A stretch of 64,000 nt of DNA from positions 313,619 through 377,618 of the forward strand of contig MNCI01000851.1 in NCBI GenBank assembly GCA_015680685.1. Reading direction: 5' to 3'. Both the position numbers and the translations under genes were made by a program. Source of the stretch: Gnetum montanum (lineage: Eukaryota; Streptophyta; Gnetopsida; Gnetales; Gnetaceae). The notes beneath the pieces are model-generated. The model did not search any database. It was not told where the DNA came from and saw only the letters and a program-made list of their open reading frames with translations. Position 1 is the stretch's first letter. Each line of letters opens with the position of its first letter. Of this stretch, positions 34,721 to 44,959 are shown piece after piece.

Positions 34721-36417
34721 CTAACCTTTTTATAAGCTAAGAGAATGATTACTAATGTAGCTTCTCTAGGAAAATCATATGCATTTTACCTTATCAATTT
34801 CTTTCTTTTAATTCATCTTCTTACTCTAACTTAATTAGCTATATTTTCTTGTTCAATTTGCCTTACATCATTTTATTTCACATTTTATATCTTTATGGCT
34901 AACTTTTTGACATTATTTTTATCTACTTTATTTTCTCTCATGGTGTACCTTAGTTATCAAAAAACATAAAAAAGTTTAAAAAATCATAAAAATATGAAAA
35001 TTAAAATTCTTGTACCATAGTTCTCAATCTCCAAAGTATTAATAATGAGGTATTAGCCTAGTGGTATATGTGTTGGCCTAGTAAACCTTGGTTATAGGTT
35101 CTATTCTACTAGGTAGAAATAAGTTATAAACTTCTAGAAATATTGGAGTATACCTATGTTTCAATTATTTTGAGTTCCAAAAATCCCCTCAATCTCTAAA
35201 GCATTCATACAAACACAAACACATAATATGGAAAAAAATGTCAAACATGAAAAAATATATCCCATCATTTCTTCTTTATCCCTTCTCCACAATCATTACC
35301 TATTCATTTATTGTGGTTTTCCATCTATCTTTTCTTTTCTCCTTTACCATTATTCATCATTGTTCTCAATACCTATGAATAGTTTATCCTTGGATTAGTC
35401 TAAAGTCTAATTACCATCATCCTCCTTATTCTTGAGCCAATATCATCCTAACTATTATTAGTTTGAATACTCTATTCATAACCAACTAGGGGAATTCTTG
35501 TTGGTAGCACATTGATATCTACAACAACATCATCTATCATCAAGTGGTAACCATCTCTTACATCATTTCAAAGATGGCTCCTTCACAAAAAAACCCACAT
35601 CATCAGGTTCACTCTAACACTTTTCCCATCTTATTTATATTTTATTACACTATTTTTGATCCCCTCATTATCTCACTTTTCCACTCTCTTTTTCTCTATT
35701 TTCTGCTATTTTTCTTCTATCTCCTTTATTGAGTTTTGTCTACTTCCCTTAATATCCTTATATTCTATTCTACTTTCTTCTATAGCACACTATGGTAAGA
35801 ATATTAATTAGAAATCTATCTCATGCAATGAATAATGAGTCTAAGAGTGTATAGAGTTTGAGTGGAACAAGAAAGGAATCAAATTTATGAAGTATTAGAG
35901 CATGGGATGTAGTTGTGCATCCTTCTATGGCATAGCACCTCTTCTTGGTATATTAGTAATGTCCCTTATATCTTTCCCTAGTTTTATTATTTTTTGAATT
36001 TTAGAAGTTTATTATCATCTCTCCTCTCTTAATTCTTTATTCTTCCTTCTAACTTCCTTTTCTCTCATCAACACATTTAGTTAGAATTGAGTAAATTTTT
36101 CAATTTTAGTAAAGGTATTTTGAGGGCATGAGTGAGATAGGATGTGTATATCATGAATGGAATCCTTTTAGCCATTTTAACTATAGGATTTAGCCATGTT
36201 CCCTTTCTATAACTAAAATTTTCCTCATCACTAGTGTATTGTCAATATCTTAATATTCTCTCCTCTTCCACTTTATTTTCTCCCTTTTTTCTTTTTTAGG
36301 TATGTCAATTCAATGTCTAATATCTTCTCGATGAATCCTCCTTTGACACCTTAATTACATCCATTAAGGAAAAGTAACGCTACCCCAACATTTTTGGTTT
36401 GTTTCAAATTGAAACTC
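34721..36417 (+). other. 3' region of element J, no pol
   Basis: AT-rich and without RT, RNase H or integrase motifs on either strand. Contains one SINE-like insertion (35043-35180). Short open frames (for example 35544-35732) are hydrophobic by base composition only. Confidence 0.5.
35043..35180 (+). repeat. SINE-like tRNA-derived element, single copy
   Basis: TTAGCCTAGTGG (35053-35064) as box A and GGTTCTATTC (35098-35107) as box B, about 34 bp apart as in a tRNA. The tail (attggagtatacctatgtttc) is related to that of the tandem copies near 19-20.5 kb. The distance from those copies shows the core moves independently of the 750-bp tandem unit. Confidence 0.55.
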
Positions 36418-36798
36418 TGTATGGCTATATTTTGTGTCTTCTCAACTCAAAGCCATATCTAATAGCCTAGAAGTGATGTCTTTTCATCCATGATCTTTAG
36501 TTTCATGTTCACATTGATCCTAACTTTAACTCTTTTGCACATCCACTTCTACATTGCATGAAATCATTTTATCTTTTGACATTCCATGTCAATCATACTT
36601 TTAATGTTTGATATCATTACTCACCTTCACAAGCTATGCATCGATTCTCTCATCTAGAACTTTCTAGAATGTTTCATGGGATTCATTGTGTCTTTCTCAC
36701 ATGATCTATGCAATTTAATTTTGGCAATCCTAAGTCAAATTTGGTAAATCTAGGCCTATAAATAGAAGCTCAACATCCAAACTTTGGAAATCTTTAGC

Positions 36799-36833
<35 letters not shown>

Positions 36834-37461
36834 ATCGACATCATTATGCATAGAAATTTTGCATGAAAAATCTAAATAGGAGCATCTCTTTTAAGGATAT
36901 TTTGGCAAGAGGATTTCTTTTGAGAGTTGCAAGTACCTGAAAAATCTTGAGAGATCAAGAGCATGAGTGCTTGCCAACACTACAACACCCATGTGCTCCT
37001 TGGCCATCCTCTACATTTTGTGCACTATCAACATCACTTCCAAATTTAGATTCTTTTTTACATAAGCATCAGTGATAAGAACCTTGGCTGAAAAATCCCA
37101 TTTTTTAGTGGAATCAACTCTAGATCATGTTAACAACTTCTTCATTCATCACCAAATTCCTCAAAGATTCTATTTCATCCTTTAAATCTTTATTTTGCTT
37201 AAGATATAAGCCCTCTTTTATCAATTCTATTTCTCTATCACTGTTATGTTTTTCTTATATTGATTGTATTTTGGCCCTCCATAGGAGACAAACACTTTAT
37301 TTTTTTATCAATATAGCATTTGAGAATCTTTTCTCCATATGATAGCATCTCTATTACTCTATTTATATGCATTATATACTTAGATTTTTATATCTCTCAC
37401 ATCACATCACATTTTACACTTAATCTTTAATGTTTCCATACTTGGTTAATTTTCAATGTTT
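36418..37461 (+). repeat. 3' LTR of element J, left part
   Basis: Matches the 5' LTR from its TGT start to about 22275 (ttggttaattttcaa). Includes a (GA)15 run at 36802-36831 absent from the 5' LTR. Broken at about 37461 by the pararetrovirus. Bases 36660-37159 are repeated at 44276-44789. Confidence 0.7.
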
Positions 37462-38254
37462 TTACCATGTTGTCTATAAGAGGAATCTTGAAAGACATTA
37501 ACTTGATGTTGAAACATAAATAGTGTACCTCTTGTATCAAAATTTGGAGAACTACTGCCTTCTTCTTTTGATGTACTTTCTTTTTCAGAAAGTTTTGTGG
37601 GAGGCAAAACTGCTGGAGTAGCTTCTAGAGTGATTACTGCAGATCGACCAAATTGCTGGATTGGATATTGACTGAATCTCATTTTGGGCTTTTCATATGT
37701 CTTAAATTCTTGATCTTGTAATAAATGCTGAATTTGAGGAAAATAATTACAATAACCTAGGACATTTATGCTTCTTCCACATTGCAACAAATTTTGGCTT
37801 CCTTTAGAAAATTGAACTCCCCATTTCAACTTATGATTCATTAAAATAGTGTTAGAGAGTTGAAAGGTTCCTCGAGCAACAACTACAGCATAAAATGATT
37901 CGAGTAATAATTCTATTCCATGAACTTCAACACAGATTAATAAAGCACTTGTAATAAAATCATCAGCTAAGGCTAACTGATAATTCGATTGTACTGCACA
38001 AAGTGCGTCAGAATCTAAAACACCTTGAAATTGGCAGATCTTGGCCTTTTCCCATGCAATTTCTGGTCCTTGATTAATCCCATCTCCAATAAATCGGCTA
38101 TCAAGTAGAGTTACTACATATTCAGCTGCAATATTATAATTAAACTTTGAACTTACTAAAATATCTAGTTGTCCTAGATGAACATAATTGTGTCCTTGTT
38201 TTTTCCACTTTTCCACTTCTTCAGGAGTAAAAAGCGGTAAAAATACTGGTCTTA
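37462..38254 (-). pseudogene. Pararetrovirus movement protein domain, 3'-truncated
   Basis: The frame from 38216 carries HNYVHLGQLDILV, then LLDSRF with the single conserved Asp of the 30K movement-protein superfamily (about 38100), and GVLDSDALCAVQSNYQLALA further on. The family modifies plasmodesmata for cell-to-cell spread. The domain starts before 38216: a single-base frameshift at about 38255 separates it from the preceding frame. The C-terminus ends at the integration border, where the last codons run towards host sequence. Confidence 0.7.
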
Positions 38255-39667
38255 TCCCTTTCCTTTGATATCTAAGATTTCTTCAGTTTGCTTAATAGAT
38301 GTAGACATTCTTGCAGAAAATGTATTTGCAAATTTGTAAATAGCATCCTTAGGAACTTCAGGGAATGTTAAATCCTTGTGTCCACCAGTAATAAAAAACT
38401 TTTTCTTTTTCATAGGTTCTGTAAATGGCAGAATCTCCTTTTGTGCAGAAGATAATTCTTGACCTTCGGTTACTTCCGCAATCTCCGTGGTGTTAGAACG
38501 GAACATATTAATTCTTGGTATATTATTATCAAAAATAGGCTTATTCAAATACTGTAAGAAATCTTCATTATCTTCATCAGAATTTACAGAATTTATAACT
38601 ACATCATTTTCAGCTTGTACCTCATAACCCTCAACTTCATCATAATACATTTGAATCTCATGAAAGTTATCCTCAAATTGCTATTGAGCGATCATCTCCA
38701 GGAGTTGTTGTCGAAATCACTGATTCTCAATAGCTTGAACTTGAGCTTCTAATTCTTCATCATAAACTGGTTGGCTCACATCATTGAGAATTCTAGACTG
38801 AGTCGCTGAAGCCATTTCAAGTAATAGCCTATCTTCTTCCTTGAACGGACCTAGGTCTGGATCAAATTCAGGGACTAGTGGGGTAAAGGTAGATGTCATA
38901 GGATAGTTAGGAGGATAAAGATAACAACGGCCAAATTTGTCATAAGCTTCAACTTGGGTAAAGGGTATATCAGGTAACTCTTCAGTTTCAGAGTCACAAC
39001 TACTAATCTCAAACATTACAGTAGAAGGTGGACATTGTACAGGGCATGGAATTAAAGGTTCATTTGGTTCTGGATAGAGAGTTAGAACAGATTTACAATG
39101 AAACAACGGCTTTTGGGGTTTAGGTATAGTATCATCTTTCACCAAAAGACCAAGGTTAGGTTGCGAAGCAAAACATGTGCCTGCTGTCCAATAATATTTA
39201 GAAAAATAGTGATTGCGTTCTGGGATAGGAGACCTCAGAACTTGCCAATAGATAGCAGCAAAACAATTAGGAGCAAAATATTCTCGATACTTATCTAACA
39301 AAATTTCAGCAAGAGCGGTGTAGCAATCAGCCTTCATTTGTTCTCCTCTCCATTCTGGTGCGAACCAGATAGCGTCGTCTATTAGGTGCCAGTGCGGCCA
39401 GGCGGGATCATAGGTGCATCTATGATTAGAACATTGCGATGGATTGGGCGGTAGCAGTAGATCATCATCGAACAGATTATCATACTTTGTAAATATAGAC
39501 ACTGAAGAAGAGGCTCCGATACCATTTGCGGGTGTGGTTTCTCGAGCTAGCGTAAGCATTCGCAGAGCTTGCCTAAGGTTCTGATGAAACCTAGCGGGTG
39601 AATAAAAATCTAAGAACCTGGATCGTTCTGAGGTGCTGGAACCCTTGGCCGGCCATAGCAAATCCAT
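38255..39667 (-). pseudogene. N-terminal part of pararetrovirus first ORF
   Basis: One reading frame from ATG 39667 (the frame is open from 39721 but without an earlier ATG), with two stops at about 38690-38716 and then open to 38252. It encodes a W/Y-rich segment of unknown function (YDPAWPHWHLIDDAIWFAPE), a Pro-rich acidic segment, and an acidic linker. By position it is the leader part of a polyprotein that continues into the movement domain, as in viruses with a single large ORF. I do not recognise the domain. Confidence 0.6.
39512..39524 (-). other. Primer binding site, initiator tRNA-Met type
   Basis: Minus strand TGGTATCGGAGCC, one mismatch to the plant initiator tRNA-Met complement TGGTATCAGAGCC used by Caulimoviridae. 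It lies about 660 nt after the presumed RNA start and 48 codons inside the frame that begins at ATG 39667. The long distance fits the leader length of the family. Confidence 0.7.
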
Positions 39668-40198
39668 GCTATGGCTACGCAACAACTCAATGTCAACAAT
39701 CGCGCACTCCCTGGGCACTTCTCAGGATGGAATTTCTACGCGTATGGACATAATCACTTCCCAGCGAAGTCTTTCAGCTCTCAGAGGTCACCATTTCTTA
39801 TCTCTGGTTCACCTGGTGGGTACACCTAACCAAGAGACAAATTCGGTGAACACCGAGGGACTCACGGAAAACAACACAGACAGCGGATAAGGAGCCTAAT
39901 AATAATACATCGGAATATTTAGGTGGAGCGATGGATTATAGGAGTGAAATGTTCATAAAGCCAGATAATCACAGCGGAAATATAGCATAGCATTACAATA
40001 CTTAGACTAATAATCATAACAATAGTTTTGAGACGATCATCGTCACAGTTAGTCATACTGACTGATTTACAGAGTCATGGGGAAAACTTAAGAAAAGGAA
40101 AACTTAAGAAAAACTGACTCGCTACTTGCTGCTACTTTGCATACAAGAGAACTTGCTCTTTCTTTTCTTGCCCATGCTTTGGGGAATGGGGTGCCTCT

Positions 40199-40207
40199 TA
40201 TTTTATA
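40199..40207 (-). promoter_or_regulatory. TATA box of pararetrovirus pregenomic promoter
   Basis: Minus-strand CTATAAAATAAGAGG, about 165 nt after the polyprotein stop. Start of the full-length RNA is expected near 40170. Confidence 0.65.
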
Positions 40208-40224
40208 GGTGTGAGGCTTACATA

Positions 40225-40368
40225 ACGACAAAAGGAATATATTCGATCTAATCCGGAGGGAATATATTTGACTTGATCCGGAGAGAATATTCGGAGAATA
40301 TCTGGAAGGAATATTCAGGGAATATTCGAATATTCTGAGAATATATTCTATAGAATATATTTGTCTTC
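40225..40368 (-). promoter_or_regulatory. Palindrome cluster GAATATTC/GAATATATTC upstream of viral TATA
   Basis: At least nine copies or near-copies of GAATATTC, GAATATATTC or their halves within 145 bp, several preceded by CCGGA. They lie just 5' of the TATA box. Position suggests enhancer elements. Function is inferred. Confidence 0.5.
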
Positions 40369-40371
40369 ATC

Positions 40372-41488
40372 CTAATGGATGGCCTTCAGTATTGCCTTAT
40401 GGACACCGCAGATTTTGCCACGCGTTTTTGCACAATCTGGACACTCCTTGATCAGCTTTGCTAACTTGGACAGAACTGATGCTGGCGACAACGTCACATC
40501 CTCTGGCGGGAGAATTGGTTTGGGAACCAACTGCTCATCTTCATACCAAGAAATTGCATCGAAGAAATTAATCCTCTGAAATGATAAACAAAGCTTGCTT
40601 TCCCATATATTAGTTTCTAGGAGCAAATTAAAATAATTTCTAGAATTCTCATTGGCGAACAGTGGTCGGCGAATAAGCAGAATATTATCTAAAACTTCTT
40701 GATGTCACAGATGAGTTAGGATATTAGGCTCAAGACGACTCCATCTGAGATTATTGACTAAGCAGTCAATCCTTCCAGCCATGTTTATAAAGAAATCCAC
40801 TGTAGGATAATTATTTGTTGCACTTAGGGTAGATTCTCTAGGAAAAAATTGAATAATGAGTCTACACCATTTTACCCGTTCTTCAAGAGTAGTTATAGGC
40901 CATGATTTCCATTCTTCAATATCTTGCAATGGGTTTTGTGAAGAACTGCTTCCTTCTTGAATAGATTGTATCATTTTGATCTGGGGTTTTAATTCTCTTA
41001 TTAGTGTATCAGGTAGAAAATTTACTGGTCCTGAAATTCTTTCAATAGAGAACTTATACTGAGCTAATAAGAACTGCCACCAAGCAAATCTTTGTAACTT
41101 TGGTGAAGGCAAAATCTTTCGATTTAATAAGGCAGCTAGATTTGATGAATTTGTCCTTAGTATAAATGGATCTTCAATTAAATAAATATGAAATTTTTCT
41201 AGACCTTTAATAGCAGCTAAAATCTCTTTTTCTGCTGGCCAATAGTTTAATTCATTCTTTTGGAAAATACCTGAAGCATATGCACATATTTCTTCCTGAT
41301 TTGATCATTTCTGTAATAAGACAGCAGCCCATGCATCATAGCTTGCATCTGTATTCAGAATAAATGGACCTTTTAATATAGGAGTTAACGGTGGTAGATT
41401 CTGACATTCTTTCTTCAACTGTTTAACCTAAGAGGATGCCTTATATGCCCATTTGAACGGTAATTGGTTTTTACACCATCTGATTTCA
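40372..41488 (-). pseudogene. Pararetrovirus RNase H and C-terminal tail
   Basis: Frame after the shift at 41489-41498. RNase H starts with FILNTDASYDAW (TDAS codons at 41341-41352), then AEKEILAAIKGLEKF with Glu, then FILRTNSSNL, where Asn (41149-41151) replaces the Asp expected after RT. The tail 40372-40626 ends with ECPDCAKTRGKICG, a Cys-rich motif. In-frame stops occur at about 41308, 41422 and 40702. RNase H removes RNA from the RNA-DNA hybrid. Confidence 0.75.
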
Positions 41489-41498
41489 TTTTTTTTTT

Positions 41499-42290
41499 AC
41501 TAAATTTTTCAATATGCTTGGATACATAATTTACACAACCAAAAAATCTTAAACACTGATCCTTGTTTTCTAACTTATCTGGAAACTGACTAATTTTTTG
41601 TAACACATGTGGTTGCATGTGTATTTTTCCATCTTTTAACTGTATTCCTAAAAACTCAATTTCACTTTTACCTATCTGAAACTTCTTGGGATCCTTGGAT
41701 AACCCAATTCCATGGGTTTTACAGATCTGAGCAAATTGCAGTAAATGCTGAACATGTTCTTGAATATTTTCAGAGAATATTAAGAAATCATCGATATAAT
41801 TTGCAATAAATGATTGATGTTTACCAAATATTGCATCCATCCTTGCTTGGAATTGAGATGGGGCATTCTTGAGTCCGAAGGACATTACCTTCCATTCAAA
41901 CAATCCCTGATGAGTGCTAAAAGTAGTTTTGTGCCTGTCTTCATCAACAATTCTAATTTGATGGTATCGAGACTTACAATCAAATTTGCTAAAAACAGAT
42001 TTAGCAGCTATCTTTTGAATAAGTAACTCTTTGCTAGGTAGAGGCCATTTGATATCTATTGTAACAGCATTTAAAGGAATATAATTGATTATCATTCTGG
42101 CTTTTCCTCTTTTGACTTCTGCATGATTTCTGACTATAAAGCTTGAACAACAGTAATTTGACTGAGATTGTTGTATCAAACCTTTGTTCAGAAATTCTTC
42201 AATCTGCTTACCAATTTCTTCTGTATCCATAGGATTTAGTAAAATAGGCTTGCTTTGTACAGGAATACTATGTACTATAGGAATATAAGC
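41499..42290 (-). pseudogene. Pararetrovirus reverse transcriptase
   Basis: A 271-codon open piece (42230-41415) covers the complete domain: ARMIINYIPLNAVTI, FDCKSRYHQIRI, EWKVMSFGLKNAPSQFQ, catalytic YIDD (41788-41799), EFLGIQL. All catalytic Asp residues are present and the domain has no stop. It ends in frameshift at a ten-base T run (41489-41498, A run on the coding strand). The motifs are those of Caulimoviridae and differ from the FMDDF of element D. Confidence 0.85.
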
Positions 42291-42977
42291 TATAGGACTA
42301 TCTTTGTTCTAGAACTCTAATGGATGGTCACAACAACAGTCTTGTAAAGCATTGAAACATGGAACTAAATATCGTTCCTCAGTTGTAAGGTTGATTTGCA
42401 CCTTTTTTAGGTGTTGGATTGTTTTGTATTTTGCACTAGCCATTTCTTCCATTTCCTTTTGAGAAATTACTGTAGAGAGACTAGGATTTGAGTTGAGTAG
42501 TTTAAGCTGTTGATGCTTGTTTTTGTGTAAAGCAGCTGGGATTCTTCCAATAATTATCTTTGATCTTGGATCTTGTACTGGAGATGAACAAAATATCATT
42601 TCTTGTCCAACTATATAGGGACCAAGACTATCCATGAAATGTGCGCCTAAACCAATATCATAACCACTATTTGAAACTTGCACAAAATTCGTTGTTCCCA
42701 CATATTCATCATTGAGAGAGATGGGGATATCAAAAGCAAAGTATGATAGTGTCCTGATTCCATTCATGGTATCTATCTTAAGTGGATTAGGATTCTCTTT
42801 CTAATTTTCTAGCACATCTTTATGACAAAAATTTAGAGTAGTGCCGGTATCTATAAAAGCTTGATATTTTTTCCATTTTTGAGCGCCATCAATTGCTATT
42901 TTGATAGGAATTAGTAGCACACTTTGTATTGCTAATAAATGCTTGATTTGATGTACTAAGGCTGAATCCTTTTTCCT
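42291..42977 (-). pseudogene. Pararetrovirus aspartic protease
   Basis: Active-site DTG in AFIDTGTTLNFC (DTG codons 42843-42851), one stop about 50 bp later (near 42799), then the open piece 42767-42309 with IIIGRIP as the domain end. A stop at 42309-42311 separates it from RT. Same frame as capsid and RT, so it was one polyprotein. Confidence 0.75.
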
Positions 42978-44275
42978 TCATTTTAGCTTAGCCATCTTAA
43001 CTTCCTTTTTAACTTGAAAGTTCTTATCATAAGGAGTAATAAGAAACTTTGGTACCTTTTGGATTATCTTTGATTGGAGTTCTTCATCAGACGAAGACTC
43101 AGGTTTAGTTTCAATTCTTGGAAGAACGTCTGCATCTTCAGTATCCCATTTGTGATTTTGATTAGATATTTCAGAGACATTATCTATTTCATCGATCCAT
43201 CTTTCCATGTCATCCCAATTGTTTTCATCCAATGTTTCTAACCTGTCATTAGTGTTTAAAGAAACAATTTCTAACCAATCATTATCAGAAATAGAAAGAT
43301 CAAAAATACCTCACATCATCTTTATAGTAGCTTCTGCTTCTGATGCTTCTGATATGGTAGTATAACTTGATGGTTCTGAGTCAGATGTTGTGGATTCCAC
43401 TTTAACTTCAAAACATTTATCAGAACAATTATTTGGATGTTCCACTGGTTCTAATTTAGGATTAGATTCAAAAAATGCCTTTACTTGTGAATGACTTTTA
43501 GATCGATTATCTGGACAATCAAAAGCATAATGTCCTTGCTTTTTGCAATTGTAACAACTTACAGATTTTCTTTTTCTGGAAAACTTGTGTTTTCTAGCAA
43601 AGAATCTTCTTTTGAATCTGTGTTTTGGAACTTGAATGCTAGGTGGAGGCCTTCGGGTTCTTCTCTGAAATAGTGGTCTTTTTTGATGGCGGTATCTTCC
43701 TTTTTGAGGAGCTCTTGGAGGAGGTCCGAACGAATCTATACCATCTAGATTATAACACACTTCTGCACTTGGTAATAACCTTTGTAAAGATACATTATAA
43801 CATGCAAACTGTAATTCTTATCTAACCACATGGACAATATCAGTAAAATATGTTAAACCAATATCTATATCTTTTTCCAGGGTTTTATAAAGTACCCTGT
43901 TGCAGGTAGGCTTCCAAGATATAAATAATTTTATCATCTCGTCTCTGTGTAGGGCTAATCTATATACTTCATTTCCATACTCAGCACTGAATTGCTCGAA
44001 ATACCTTAAATCTGTCAACTTTCTATGACTTAATAATAACTTATCTTTAAATATTAATTTTGACGAGAGATCAACTATAAATTCAGTAACTAATGTTACA
44101 AACACACCATGCAGACCTGTTTGAATAACCTGTTCCTGTTGTTCAGTAGTAGCACTTTTCCACCAATGCCTGATTTTACCAGCAGCTCTGGTAAATGCAC
44201 CGATAATGATTGTTCTTTCATCGATTCCCAGAATATTCATTGCGACCCTTAACTGATCTATCCATAATCTTAAGA
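42978..44275 (-). pseudogene. Pararetrovirus capsid region with CCHC knuckle
   Basis: Enters at the integration border inside the capsid core (LRLWIDQLRV, then the open piece 44240-43818 with AAGKIRHWW). After one stop comes a basic Arg/Lys/Pro-rich segment and the knuckle CYNCKKQGHYAFDC (about 43515-43556, C-x2-C-x4-H-x4-C), then an acidic Ser/Glu-rich tail to 42978 with one TGA at 43311. The basic segment and knuckle bind nucleic acid. The acidic tail is usual for mature capsid borders in the family. Confidence 0.75.
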
Positions 44276-44416
44276 AACTTTCTAGAATGTTTCATGGGAT
44301 TCATTGTGTCTTTCTCACATGATCTATGCAATTTAATTTTGGCAATCCTAAGTCAAATTTGGTAAATCTAGGCCTATAAATAGAAGCTCAACATCCAAAC
44401 TTTGGAAATCTTTAGC

Positions 44417-44463
<47 letters not shown>

Positions 44464-44789
44464 ATCGACATCTTTATGCATAGAACTTTTGCATGAAAAA
44501 TCTAAATAGGAGCATCTTTTTTAAGGATATTTTGGCAAGAGGATTTCTTTTGAGAGTTGCAAGTACCTGAAAAATCTTGAGAGATCAAGAGCATGAGTGC
44601 TTGCCAACACTACAACACCCATGTGCTCCTTGGCCATCCTCTACATTTTGTGCACTATCAACATCACTTCCAAATTTATATTCTTTTTTACATAAGCATC
44701 AGTGATAAGAACCTTGGCTGAAAAATCCCATTTTTTAGTGGAATCAACTCTAGATCATGTTAACAACTTCTTCATTCATCACCAAATTC
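44276..44789 (+). repeat. Duplicated segment of J 3' LTR right of virus
   Basis: Repeats 36660-37159 at about 99% identity (around five substitutions seen by eye) apart from a longer GA run ((GA)21 at 44420-44461 against (GA)15). Ends at an N. Confidence 0.85.
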
Positions 44790-44790
44790 N

Positions 44791-44958
44791 AAGTATTTGG
44801 ATACTTAGCACATAGTTGTAAATGGTCTTCAAATCGATATAATCCTTGATGAATCAACAAATATGAAATGAAGGAGTATGAATTCTCCAATTAACTATAG
44901 ACTTAATCTACTACACACAATCCAAGAAAGATAAGAAATGATGAAAAATAAGTGACAT
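44791..44958 (-). other. Assembly piece in reverse orientation
   Basis: Bounded by N at 44790 and 44959. Its first 105 bases are the exact reverse complement of 44961-45065. Reverse-complemented, the whole piece aligns with the J 5' LTR at about 22317-22440 and leads into 44960 onward. It is therefore most likely an overlapping contig end placed backwards and not a biological hairpin. Confidence 0.8.
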
Positions 44959-44959
44959 N

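Larger units (their letters stand above)
39668..40371 (-). other. Pararetrovirus intergenic region and RNA leader
   Basis: From the polyprotein stop (40372-40374) to the first-ORF ATG. Contains, in transcription order, clustered GAATATTC-type palindromes, the TATA box and about 500 nt of leader with several short upstream ATGs. No long ORF on either strand apart from overlaps at the ends. Confidence 0.65.
37462..44275 (-). mobile_element. Endogenous pararetrovirus (Caulimoviridae-like), circularly permuted
   Basis: 6.8 kb of virus-derived sequence. Reading the minus strand from 44275: capsid (entering mid-domain), CCHC knuckle, protease, RT, RNase H, C-terminal tail, intergenic region with TATA box, tRNA-Met primer site, first-ORF region, movement protein (truncated at 37462). 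The order equals one linear cut of a circular genome opened between movement and capsid domains, with some sequence lost at the cut. There are no LTRs, and integrase is absent as in all Caulimoviridae. About eight in-frame stops and two frameshifts make it non-functional, but the frames are long. Virus-host borders are set by where the sister LTR copies stop matching. Confidence 0.85.

Noticed and set aside
37462-44275. Active virus or an infecting viral contig
   Set aside because: Stops, frameshifts, truncation at both ends and host LTR on both sides show an integrated, broken copy.
37462-44275. LTR retrotransposon interpretation of the pararetrovirus
   Set aside because: No LTRs of its own and no integrase. 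It has a movement-protein motif, a tRNA-Met primer site far from any repeat, and Caulimoviridae-type RT.
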